From assembly GCA_001577215.1 (NCBI GenBank), contig LSCC01000011.1, positions 1 to 25,134 on the forward strand: a DNA stretch of 25,134 nt. The letters are read 5' to 3'. Position 1 is the stretch's first letter, and every line of letters starts with the position of its first letter. Position numbers and translations under genes: made by a program. The notes under the pieces were generated by a model, which did not search any database, was not told where the DNA came from, and worked only from the letters and a program-made list of their open reading frames with translations. Origin of the DNA: Fidelibacterota bacterium TCS52. GTDB lineage: Bacteria > Fidelibacterota > Fidelibacteria > Fidelibacterales > Fidelibacteraceae. Positions 16,353 through 24,162 of the stretch are shown in pieces.

Positions 16353-17084
16353 ATGAAAACAATATATAAAGCGTTAATTGGAGCCGGCATTGGTTGGGTA
16401 ATTTTAGGCCCGATAGGAGCAATAATAGGAGGAATGATCGGTGCTCAAGCTTCTAAACAAATTTCTACAAAAAGACGATTCCATCCGTATGGCCAAACAC
16501 AAAAAGGTGATTTTTTTGTAAGTTTAGTGGTGGTTTTTGCCTATGTTGTTAAAGCTGATAAAAAAATTCGTAAAAGTGAAATTTCTTATGTTAAAAATTA
16601 TTTATTGCAAAATGTAAGAGATCGTGATCTAGTTCAAGATCTAATGAATATGTTAAAAAATGTGTTAGAAAAAGAGATAGAAATTCAAGAGATATCACAA
16701 CAAATTGCGGATAATATGGATTATGCATCAAGATTACAACTTGTACATTTGCTATTTGGGATAGCTCTTGCTGATGGAGAATTGCATTCATCTGAAAAAG
16801 ATGCAATTAGGAAAATAACCGTTCTTCTTAAACTTTCCATTCAAGATTTTCAATCAATATTTTCAATGTATCATCAAGAAGATAAAGATTCTGCCTATAA
16901 AATATTAGACATTTCTTCAGATGCCTCTTCTGATGAGGTCAAAAACGCATATAAAAAAATGGCCAATAAATACCATCCGGATAAAGTATCACATCTTGGG
17001 GAAGATATGGTAAAAATGGCAGAAAAAAAGTTTAAAGATATAAACAATGCTTATATTACGATTCGCAAAATGAAAGGTTTTTAG
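16353..17084 (+). CDS. TerB-plus-J-domain protein, DjlA-like co-chaperone
   Basis: The 243-residue product has three parts. A glycine-rich hydrophobic N-terminus (about 9-32, GAGIGWVILGPIGAIIGGMIG) could be a membrane segment or glycine zipper. A TerB-like helical domain spans about 53-165, with the acidic metal-type motifs KADKKIRKSE and ADGELHSSE. A C-terminal J domain spans about 180-243, with the HPD motif at 208-210 that stimulates DnaK ATPase. This is the layout of DjlA, a membrane-anchored DnaK partner linked in E. coli to capsule (Rcs) signalling. Here it lies in a run with a capsule-type phosphatase. GAGG precedes the ATG. The domain calls are firm; the client is unknown. Confidence 0.88.
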   Translation: MKTIYKALIGAGIGWVILGPIGAIIGGMIGAQASKQISTKRRFHPYGQTQKGDFFVSLVVVFAYVVKADKKIRKSEISYVKNYLLQNVRDRDLVQDLMNMLKNVLEKEIEIQEISQQIADNMDYASRLQLVHLLFGIALADGELHSSEKDAIRKITVLLKLSIQDFQSIFSMYHQEDKDSAYKILDISSDASSDEVKNAYKKMANKYHPDKVSHLGEDMVKMAEKKFKDINNAYITIRKMKGF

Positions 17085-17127
17085 AATTTTATTACTTGAT
17101 TAATTTTAATTTATTTCGGGAGGAATA

Positions 17128-18402
17128 ATGTCAATTAAATATGATGACAGTAATCTTTTATCATCATTTAGACAAAAAAATTTAAATAAATTTAGACCAA
17201 AAACAATTGAATCATTAAATCTATTGATCAAAAGAAATGGAGAAGGGAATGAATTTCTTGGATGGCTTGATCTACCAAATCAAAAAATTGATGAATTGTC
17301 TGATTTGATCAAAGTTGGAAATGAAATAAAAAATAGCAATAATCTGCTGGTTTGTATTGGAATTGGTGGAAGTTATTTGGGAGCAAAAGCAGTTATTTCG
17401 ACATTAAAACCGAAAAATAATATTCGCTTTATCGGTCATCATTTATCGCCATTAGAATTAACCCAATTGATCGATGAATTAAATGAAAAAGATTTTTATG
17501 TGAATGTGATATCGAAATCCGGCACAACGACTGAACCTGGAATTGCATTTAGAATTATTAGAGAATTTGCTGAAAAAAAGTACGGAGAGAAAAGGGCGAT
17601 AAATAGGATAATTGCAACAACAGATGCAAAAAAAGGCGCTTTGAAAAAGTTAGCTGATCAGAAAGGATACAGAAAATTCGTTATTCCAAGTAATGTAGGA
17701 GGGAGATTTTCTGTATTAACTCCGGTAGGATTATTACCGATCATAGCTGCAGGTTTGGATATAAATTCTTTATTAAATGGTGCAAAAATCGGATTGAAAA
17801 ACTCAATGATCCTGAATGATGAAAAAAATATTGCTATTAGATACGCAAGCAATAGAAGTATTCTATATTCAATAAAGAAAAAAATAGAAATATTGGCATC
17901 AATGGATCCACAAATTCATTACATTGCAGAATGGTGGAAACAATTATACGGTGAAAGTGAAGGAAAAAACGGAAATGGTATTTTTCCCACGAGTGTTGAT
18001 TTTACTACCGATCTACATAGTTTAGGTCAAATGATCCAAGATGGTGAACGCAATATTTTTGAAACATTTTTAGTAATTGACAACTATTCAAATGACATTA
18101 AGATTCCTTTTGATAATAAAAATTTAGATGGATTAAATTACTTGAGCGGAAAGAAATTAAGTTCAGTGAATAGTAAAGCTTACGAGGGGATACTTAATGC
18201 ACATATCGATGGGGATGTTCCTTGTTCAACTTTCCATATCGAAAAATTAGATGAAGAAAATATAATGGAATTGCTAGTGATTTTTGAAGTTGGAGTTGCA
18301 CTTTCAGCATACAATTTAGGTGTAAATCCATTTGATCAACCCGGAGTTGAAGCTTATAAAAATAATATGTTTGAATTACTCGGCAAACCCAAAAATAAAT
18401 GA
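17128..18402 (+). CDS. pgi: Glucose-6-phosphate isomerase
   Basis: It interconverts glucose-6-phosphate and fructose-6-phosphate in glycolysis and gluconeogenesis and supplies hexose phosphates to polysaccharide synthesis. Sugar-phosphate binding motifs are GIGGSYLGA (78-86) and SKSGTTTEPG (129-138), with GGRFS at 191-195. Catalytic Glu276 is in YGESEGK, His297 in TDLHSLGQ, and Lys411 lies in the C-terminal signature QPGVEAYKNNMF. At 424 residues it is the short form typical of Firmicutes, Thermotoga and similar bacteria, not the ~550-residue enteric form. The ribosome site GGGAGGAAT is strong. The 43-base gap to the preceding J-domain gene has no terminator. Confidence 0.97.
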   Translation: MSIKYDDSNLLSSFRQKNLNKFRPKTIESLNLLIKRNGEGNEFLGWLDLPNQKIDELSDLIKVGNEIKNSNNLLVCIGIGGSYLGAKAVISTLKPKNNIRFIGHHLSPLELTQLIDELNEKDFYVNVISKSGTTTEPGIAFRIIREFAEKKYGEKRAINRIIATTDAKKGALKKLADQKGYRKFVIPSNVGGRFSVLTPVGLLPIIAAGLDINSLLNGAKIGLKNSMILNDEKNIAIRYASNRSILYSIKKKIEILASMDPQIHYIAEWWKQLYGESEGKNGNGIFPTSVDFTTDLHSLGQMIQDGERNIFETFLVIDNYSNDIKIPFDNKNLDGLNYLSGKKLSSVNSKAYEGILNAHIDGDVPCSTFHIEKLDEENIMELLVIFEVGVALSAYNLGVNPFDQPGVEAYKNNMFELLGKPKNK

Positions 18403-18470
18403 ACCTAATCTAAAATAAATAATAAACAATTAAAAAAGAAACTTTTAAAAAAAGAAAAATGGAATCTAAA

Positions 18471-20105
18471 ATGAATAAGACAAAACAAAAAATTCGAAAA
18501 ATATTTATTACCATAATAATTATTACCACTTATCTATTTTCTGTTGATCAAATTATCATTGCTCCCGGTCAGGTCGAAACAAATTTATATAATTATGTTG
18601 TTGCAAACTATAAAACTACAACTACTTTAGAATATGATGTTACTTATAGTTGCCGTGATGTAATGTATAGCCAAATTGATAATGATGGAAATGATCTAAG
18701 TGGGATTTATACAGGATTTACAATTACATTAGATCCATCACAAGATCTAAGTTATGATGCATATACAAAAGGAATAAATTGTGAACATTCTTGGCCTCAA
18801 TCAAAGGGAGCAAGTGAAGAGCCACAGAAAAGTGACATGCATTTCTTATTTCCCAGTAAAGATAATGTAAATTCTTCTCGAAGTAATAGTCCTTTTTCTG
18901 ATATTGATGACAACGAAACAGATAAATGGTATCGTTTAGGCCAGACATTATATTCTATACCAATTTCAAATATTGATGAATATTCTGAAAAAGATAATAG
19001 TGGTGATGAATATTTTGAACCGAGAGAAAGTGTAAAGGGAAATATTGCAAGAGCAATGTTCTATTTTTATACGATATACAATGATGTCGCAGATGAGAGT
19101 TTTTGGGATGTTCAGAAGGAGACGTTGTATAAATGGCACTATCAAGATCCTGTAGATCAAACAGAACTTGACAGAACAAATGCGATTGCACCATATCAAG
19201 ATGATAAGGAAAATCCATTCGTTTTAGATTCAACATTAGTTAGAAGAATGTGGTTTAATTATAAATCATCAGGCGATGAAGAATATGTCTATATTAATGA
19301 ATTTGATTATGACCAACCCGGTACTGATAATTTGGAATTTATTGAATTGGTTGGTAAGTCTGGAACGAATTTAACACCATATTCCTTACAATTATTTGAT
19401 GGTGCTACAGAAACAGTTTATGCACCAGTCGGTTTTAATGGAAAAAATATTTCTGTTGATTTAGGATTGGATACATTAGATTTTTTTGTTATTGGCTCTG
19501 CAAATGTACCAAATGTGGATTATACTCCAACCGGTATGGAAAATGATGTAATTCAAAATGGAGCTCCTGATGGAATTCGTTTATTAAAAAATGGAATGAT
19601 AGTAGATGAAATTTCTTATGAAGGATCCATCGCAAGTTTTACAGTTGGCTCTGCTTTAAATGTATCAGAGAACGATAATGCACCAAATCAATCAATTGGT
19701 AGAAATAATTCAATATTAGATACAATATTGTGGGATCAAGATGATGAGTTTACTATTGCAGAACCTTCACCCGGCTTGATAAACACTTCTCATGGGCAGA
19801 ATGGCTTAGTTGTCAAAGTTGAAGATTATGAAAAAAATATTCCCGAGAATTATCAATTATCAATTTTCCCAAATCCCTTTAATAATGAATTAACAATAAA
19901 GATTCCTATTACAAAAGTTGGCAATACAAAAATTTCAATTTATAATATTCAAGGGAAATTAGTAGATAAATATAATTTACAGAATATAAACAAAGGTTTC
20001 TATGAATTTCATTGGAATGCATATAAATTAAGCAGTGGTTTATATATTATTCGAGTTGACAATGCGAATAAAAGATATATAAATAAGGCACTTTTAATAA
20101 AATAA
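18471..20105 (+). CDS. Secreted endonuclease I with lamin-tail-like domain and type IX secretion tail
   Basis: This is a non-specific extracellular DNase/RNase of the EndA/NucM family. The frame opens at 18459, but the signal peptide (MNKTKQKIRKIFITIIIITT) begins at the ATG at 18471, with GGA before it, so I use that start. Counted from 18459, nuclease motifs are NCEHSWPQS at 107-115, SDMHFLFPS at 125-133 (His128) and GNIARAMFYFYTIY at 194-207. A lamin-tail-like beta-sandwich (YINEFDYDQPGTDNLEFIEL) covers about 275-400. The end, about 460-548, is a type IX sorting domain: YQLSIFPNPFNNELTI, then YNIQGK, ending in ALLIK. It should be exported by Sec, carried across the outer membrane by T9SS and processed at the tail. 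A role in using extracellular DNA as nutrient or in biofilm turnover is plausible. Confidence 0.93.
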   Translation: MNKTKQKIRKIFITIIIITTYLFSVDQIIIAPGQVETNLYNYVVANYKTTTTLEYDVTYSCRDVMYSQIDNDGNDLSGIYTGFTITLDPSQDLSYDAYTKGINCEHSWPQSKGASEEPQKSDMHFLFPSKDNVNSSRSNSPFSDIDDNETDKWYRLGQTLYSIPISNIDEYSEKDNSGDEYFEPRESVKGNIARAMFYFYTIYNDVADESFWDVQKETLYKWHYQDPVDQTELDRTNAIAPYQDDKENPFVLDSTLVRRMWFNYKSSGDEEYVYINEFDYDQPGTDNLEFIELVGKSGTNLTPYSLQLFDGATETVYAPVGFNGKNISVDLGLDTLDFFVIGSANVPNVDYTPTGMENDVIQNGAPDGIRLLKNGMIVDEISYEGSIASFTVGSALNVSENDNAPNQSIGRNNSILDTILWDQDDEFTIAEPSPGLINTSHGQNGLVVKVEDYEKNIPENYQLSIFPNPFNNELTIKIPITKVGNTKISIYNIQGKLVDKYNLQNINKGFYEFHWNAYKLSSGLYIIRVDNANKRYINKALLIK

Positions 20106-20146
20106 TATTTACTTTAAAAAAATATAATTATTCAATAGGAGGGAAA

Positions 20147-21238
20147 ATGAATGATAATATTTTAAACAAAAAGGACTATAAAGATATTGTAGTTGTACTT
20201 GATGCGATGGGAGGCGATCATTCACCTAAAATTGCTGTTCAAGGAGCTTGTAAAGCAAGTTTAAAAAATGAATTTAAAATAATTCTTGTTGGAGATGAAA
20301 CAAAGATCGCAACTTATTTGAAAAAGTACAAACACGATGAAAATAAAATTCAAATTGTACATGCTGCAGATGAAATAAAGATGGGTGATCATCCAAAAGA
20401 TGTTTTGCGAAATCCAAATACTTCTATTGGAATTGCTGCAAAGATAGTTGGAGATAATAAAGGTGATGCACTGATCTCAGCCGGTAATACCGGAGCTGTT
20501 ATTTTGGCAACAACAAAGAATATTGATAGAATTATTGGTGTACGCAGAACGGCATTAGCAACAATTTATCCAACACATAATTCGCAAAAAAGAGATGATA
20601 TTTTTTCGTTGATATTAGATGTTGGTGCGAATGTTCATAATTCAACTCACGAAGTAATTCATTTTGCATTTATGGGAAATGCTTATGTAAAAGCGATTAA
20701 AGGAATAGAATCACCTACGATCGGTTTGCTGAATATCGGTTCAGAAGAATATAAAGGGGGCGAAGTATTGTCGAGAACTTATAAAATACTTAAATCCATA
20801 CCGAATATTAATTTCTTTGGAAATGTAGAAGGAAACGACTTGATGAAAGGGCTTGTTGATGTTGTCGTAACCGAAGGAATTACCGGAAATATTGCAATAA
20901 AAACGATTGAAGGAATGGCTGGCTCAATGAAGGAAGTAGGGAAGTTAGCATTCAAACATAATATGCTTTGGAAAATGGGAATGGTAATGTTAGCAACTGG
21001 AATAAAAAAATTACAAGATATTACAGACTTTGAAACTTACGGTGGTGCTCCGGTATTTGGATTTGAAAAAACAGTTATAAAATGTCATGGGCGTTCAACT
21101 GAAAAATCAATAGATAACGCACTCGTTTTAGCGGCAAAATCAGTTCATGAAGATATGAGCGGAATAATTTCCAGATCAATCGCACATTTTGAACATCGTA
21201 GTGGATTAGAAGAAATGGGACGAGAAACGAATTATTAG
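20147..21238 (+). CDS. plsX: Phosphate acyltransferase PlsX
   Basis: PlsX makes acyl-phosphate from acyl-ACP, the first step of the PlsX/PlsY route to phosphatidic acid, at the inner face of the membrane. The N-terminal signature VVLDAMGGDHSP is at about 15-26. The family motifs NPNTSIG, SAGNTGA, LDVGAN, NIGSEEYKGGE and TEGITGN appear in order. At 363 residues it is slightly longer than usual because of a ~10-residue polar lead before the conserved strand; AATAGGAGGGAAA before the ATG supports this start. In many bacteria plsX sits with rpmF and fabH. Here it is alone, between a secreted nuclease and a non-coding gap. Confidence 0.97.
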   Translation: MNDNILNKKDYKDIVVVLDAMGGDHSPKIAVQGACKASLKNEFKIILVGDETKIATYLKKYKHDENKIQIVHAADEIKMGDHPKDVLRNPNTSIGIAAKIVGDNKGDALISAGNTGAVILATTKNIDRIIGVRRTALATIYPTHNSQKRDDIFSLILDVGANVHNSTHEVIHFAFMGNAYVKAIKGIESPTIGLLNIGSEEYKGGEVLSRTYKILKSIPNINFFGNVEGNDLMKGLVDVVVTEGITGNIAIKTIEGMAGSMKEVGKLAFKHNMLWKMGMVMLATGIKKLQDITDFETYGGAPVFGFEKTVIKCHGRSTEKSIDNALVLAAKSVHEDMSGIISRSIAHFEHRSGLEEMGRETNY

Positions 21239-21267
21239 TATTTTAAGCAAAGAAAAGGGAAAATACT
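21237..21267 (+). terminator. Possible hairpin terminator after plsX
   Basis: AGTATTTT (21237-21244, overlapping the plsX stop codon) and AAAATACT (21260-21267) are exact inverse complements with a 15-base loop. Only a short T run follows (ATTTTAT). The stem is AT-rich and the loop long, so it is a weak terminator at best. The rest of the gap up to 21491 is described under findings. Confidence 0.3.
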
Positions 21268-21439
21268 CGATTTTATAATGCGAAGAGGAATGGAAAACGG
21301 AGACTGGATGCGAGGTACAAATCTCGAACACCAATTAACGATTTATAAATTGAGAATTTAGGAATTAAAAATCCTTTGAATACATTTTTGCTGTTTATCA
21401 AAACTTCGAAAATTTAAGATTAAAATGTTAAAAAAATAT

Positions 21440-21475
21440 TTGATGCTATAGATTATTTTATTATATTATATAAAT
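21440..21475 (+). promoter_or_regulatory. Candidate promoter of the UDP-sugar dehydrogenase / export operon
   Basis: TTGATG (21440-21445) and TATATT (21462-21467) are 16 bases apart. An overlapping TATAAAT begins at 21469. They lie just ahead of the AAAGGAGGT ribosome site of the first dehydrogenase gene, after a 200-base stretch with no gene, which is where the operon promoter should be. The evidence is only consensus resemblance. Confidence 0.35.
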
Positions 21476-21491
21476 AAAAAAAGGAGGTAAA

Positions 21492-22802
21492 ATGAAAAGT
21501 ATTTGTGTTGTTGGAACGGGTTATGTTGGCTTGGTTTCTGGAGCAGGATTAGCCGATTTTGGTAATAATGTTATTTGTGTTGATATTGAAAAAGAAAAAA
21601 TTGAAATGCTTAATAATGGGAAAATACCGATTTATGAGCCGGGATTAAAAGAACTTGTAGATAGTAATGTGGAAGCTGGTAGATTAGAATTTTCAACTGA
21701 TATTGATGAATCAATTAAAAAATCAGAAGTGATAATTTCTGCAGTAGGGACTCCTCCGGGTGAAGGTGGAGAAGCAGATTTGAAGGCTGTTTGGTTAGTT
21801 GCAAAAAGATTTGCCAAAAATTTAAATAGTTATAAGGTCTTTGTTAATAAATCTACTGTGCCTGTGGGAACAGGTAAAAAAACATATGAATTGATTGAAA
21901 AAGAGAAGCAAGATGATACGGATTTTGATGTGGTTTCCAATCCAGAATTTTTGAGAGAAGGGTCTGCAGTTAAAGATTTTTTGATACCGGACAGAATAGT
22001 TGTTGGTACAACAAGTGAAAAATCAAAAGAAATAATGAAGGATGTATATAAATCATTATATATTAGAAATAATCCATTTGTTTTAACTAATGTAGAGTCA
22101 TCTGAATTGGTTAAATATGCATCAAATGCTTTCTTAGCAACAAAAATAACTTTTATAAATGAAATTGCAAATTTATGTGATAAGGTCGGTGCTGATGTTC
22201 ATGTAGTTGCAGATGGAATGGGAATGGATGGTAGAATTAGTTCCAAATTTTTGCATCCAGGTCCCGGATATGGCGGAAGTTGTTTTCCCAAGGATACATT
22301 GGCTTTAACTGAAATATTTAAGGAACAGGGAATAAAATCAGAAATAGTCGAATCGGTTGTTAAAGTAAATGAAAAACAAAAAGCATTAGTTGTGGAAAAA
22401 TTAAAATCATTTTTACCTGATCTTAATGGCAAAACAATTGCTATTTTAGGATTATCATTTAAGCCGAATACTGATGATACAAGAGAATCACCATCGAAAG
22501 TTGTAATCAAAAAGCTTCAAAGTGAAGGTGCTACTGTAAAAGTTTTCGACCCTATAGCGATGGAAGATTTTAAAGTAGATTTCCCTGATCTAAATTATCA
22601 AAAGAATATTTACGACACAGTTGAAGGTACCGATGGATTAATTCTTATGACAGAATGGAACCAATTCAGAAATCTTGACATAGAAAAGATAAAGAAAAAA
22701 ATGAATAAATTGATATTTATTGATACTCGTAATATTTATGAACCATCGGAGATTCGTAAATATGGTTTTAAATTCGCAAATTCAGGCAGATCAAAAATTT
22801 AA
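21492..22802 (+). CDS. ugd: UDP-glucose 6-dehydrogenase
   Basis: It oxidises UDP-glucose to UDP-glucuronate in two NAD+-dependent steps, giving a precursor for acidic exopolysaccharide or capsule. The NAD-binding glycine motif is VVGTGYVGLVSGAGLADFG at 6-24, with Asp31 at the end of strand 2. Other landmarks are the YEPGL substrate loop at 48-52, Lys208 in ELVKYASNAFLA, and catalytic Cys264 in GPGYGGSCFPKD. The C-terminal UDP-binding domain starts with the hinge LGLSFKPNTDDTRESPS. At 436 residues it is typical of the single-domain bacterial enzyme. The GSCFPKD signature separates it from the GHCIPID type encoded next. The ribosome site is AAAGGAGGT. This is the first gene of the polysaccharide locus. 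Confidence 0.95.
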   Translation: MKSICVVGTGYVGLVSGAGLADFGNNVICVDIEKEKIEMLNNGKIPIYEPGLKELVDSNVEAGRLEFSTDIDESIKKSEVIISAVGTPPGEGGEADLKAVWLVAKRFAKNLNSYKVFVNKSTVPVGTGKKTYELIEKEKQDDTDFDVVSNPEFLREGSAVKDFLIPDRIVVGTTSEKSKEIMKDVYKSLYIRNNPFVLTNVESSELVKYASNAFLATKITFINEIANLCDKVGADVHVVADGMGMDGRISSKFLHPGPGYGGSCFPKDTLALTEIFKEQGIKSEIVESVVKVNEKQKALVVEKLKSFLPDLNGKTIAILGLSFKPNTDDTRESPSKVVIKKLQSEGATVKVFDPIAMEDFKVDFPDLNYQKNIYDTVEGTDGLILMTEWNQFRNLDIEKIKKKMNKLIFIDTRNIYEPSEIRKYGFKFANSGRSKI

Positions 22803-22836
22803 TTTTAAAATTAAAAATAATAAATGGAGATAATGA

Positions 22837-24162
22837 ATGGAATTTTCAAAAAAGTTAGAAACAAAAAAAGTTAATTTTGGTGTTATCGGATTAGGATATG
22901 TTGGTTTACCGTTAGCTGTTGAATTTGCTAACGAGAATTTTAAAGTTACAGGCATTGATATTGATGAAAGTAAAGTAAATAAGTTAAAAAACGGCGAAAA
23001 CTATATTGGTGATGTAAATGATGAAGAATTAAAAAAAGCTGTTAAAAATGGATATATAAAAGCAACAACTGATTTTAGTGTAATAAAAGATCTTGATTTT
23101 ATTAGTATTTGTGTCCCAACTCCATTAAATAAATTAAAAGACCCTGATATGTCTTTTATACAAAATTCAATGCAAGAGATCACGAAATATTTGCATAAAG
23201 ATTTAGTAGTTGTATTGGAGTCAACTACTTATCCGGGTACGACAAAAGAATTCTTATCGCCTATTTTGGAAAAGACAGGATTGAAAGTAGGCAAAGATAT
23301 TTATTTGGCGTTTTCACCTGAAAGAGTTGATCCCGGAAATGAAATTTACAAAACAAAAAACACTCCAAAGGTATTGGGAGGAATTACTCCTAAATGTACC
23401 GAATATTCTAAAAAAGTATATGATCAGGTTTTTGATGAAGTTGTACCTGTTTCAAGTGCAGAAGCAGCTGAAATGACAAAATTATTGGAAAACACATTTA
23501 GAATGATAAATATTGGTTTGGTAAATGAAATGGCTATGGTTTGTGATAAACTTGGTGTAGATGTTTGGGAGGTAATTGATGCCGCAGCAACAAAACCATT
23601 TGGATTTATGAAATTTTATCCAGGTCCTGGATTAGGCGGGCATTGTATTCCTATTGATCCACATTATCTTAGCTGGAAAATGAAGAGTTTTAATTATAAA
23701 ACAAAATTTATTGATTTAGCAGCTGAAATCAATACTGCAATGCCGGAATATGTAATTCAAAATGTTTCGAATGGATTAAATCATCATAAAAAATCAATTA
23801 ATGGTTCTTCAATTTTAATAATTGGAATGGCATATAAAAAAAATATTAAGGATTTACGCGAATCACCTTCTATTGATATTTATAATTTGCTTATTGAAAA
23901 GGGTGCAAAGGTGAAATATCATGATCCTTATTGCCCTGTTGTTAGAGTAGATGGAGAAAAAGATCTAAAGTCAAAAGAATTGACAGAAAAATTGTTGAAT
24001 AATTCTGATGCAGTAGTTATTACTACCGATCATTCAAATATTGATTATCAATTTATTGTTGATAATGCACAATTAGTGATTGATACACGAAATGTTACAA
24101 AAAAATTAAAAAGAAAAAAAAATAAAATTGTAAGATTAGGATTTGCAAAAGGAATAAAATAG
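22837..24162 (+). CDS. UDP-N-acetyl-hexosamine dehydrogenase (WbpA / TviB / WecC-like)
   Basis: This nucleotide-sugar dehydrogenase oxidises C6 of a UDP-HexNAc to the uronic acid. The NAD motif is VIGLGYVGLPLAVEFA at 16-31. Cys270 lies in GPGLGGHCIPIDPHYLSWK, the signature of the WbpA-type UDP-GlcNAc 6-dehydrogenases and relatives. Lys215 is in AEMTKLLENTFRMINI. The C-terminal UDP-binding domain begins at IIGMAYKKNIKDLRESPS. It is 441 residues long. It follows the UDP-glucose dehydrogenase by 34 bases and overlaps the export gene by one base. The surface polymer would therefore contain two kinds of uronic acid. UDP-GlcNAc is the best substrate guess, with UDP-ManNAc or UDP-GalNAc possible. 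Confidence 0.93.
   Translation: MEFSKKLETKKVNFGVIGLGYVGLPLAVEFANENFKVTGIDIDESKVNKLKNGENYIGDVNDEELKKAVKNGYIKATTDFSVIKDLDFISICVPTPLNKLKDPDMSFIQNSMQEITKYLHKDLVVVLESTTYPGTTKEFLSPILEKTGLKVGKDIYLAFSPERVDPGNEIYKTKNTPKVLGGITPKCTEYSKKVYDQVFDEVVPVSSAEAAEMTKLLENTFRMINIGLVNEMAMVCDKLGVDVWEVIDAAATKPFGFMKFYPGPGLGGHCIPIDPHYLSWKMKSFNYKTKFIDLAAEINTAMPEYVIQNVSNGLNHHKKSINGSSILIIGMAYKKNIKDLRESPSIDIYNLLIEKGAKVKYHDPYCPVVRVDGEKDLKSKELTEKLLNNSDAVVITTDHSNIDYQFIVDNAQLVIDTRNVTKKLKRKKNKIVRLGFAKGIK

Noticed and set aside
21290..21340. tRNA-like segment in the plsX-ugd gap
   Set aside because: A short CGAG/CTCG stem is present but there is no acceptor stem, no GGTTCGAATC-type T arm and no anticodon arm of the right spacing.
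22199..22510. Minus-strand open frame of 103 codons inside the UDP-glucose dehydrogenase gene
   Set aside because: It lies wholly opposite conserved dehydrogenase motifs and has no ribosome site or recognisable product.
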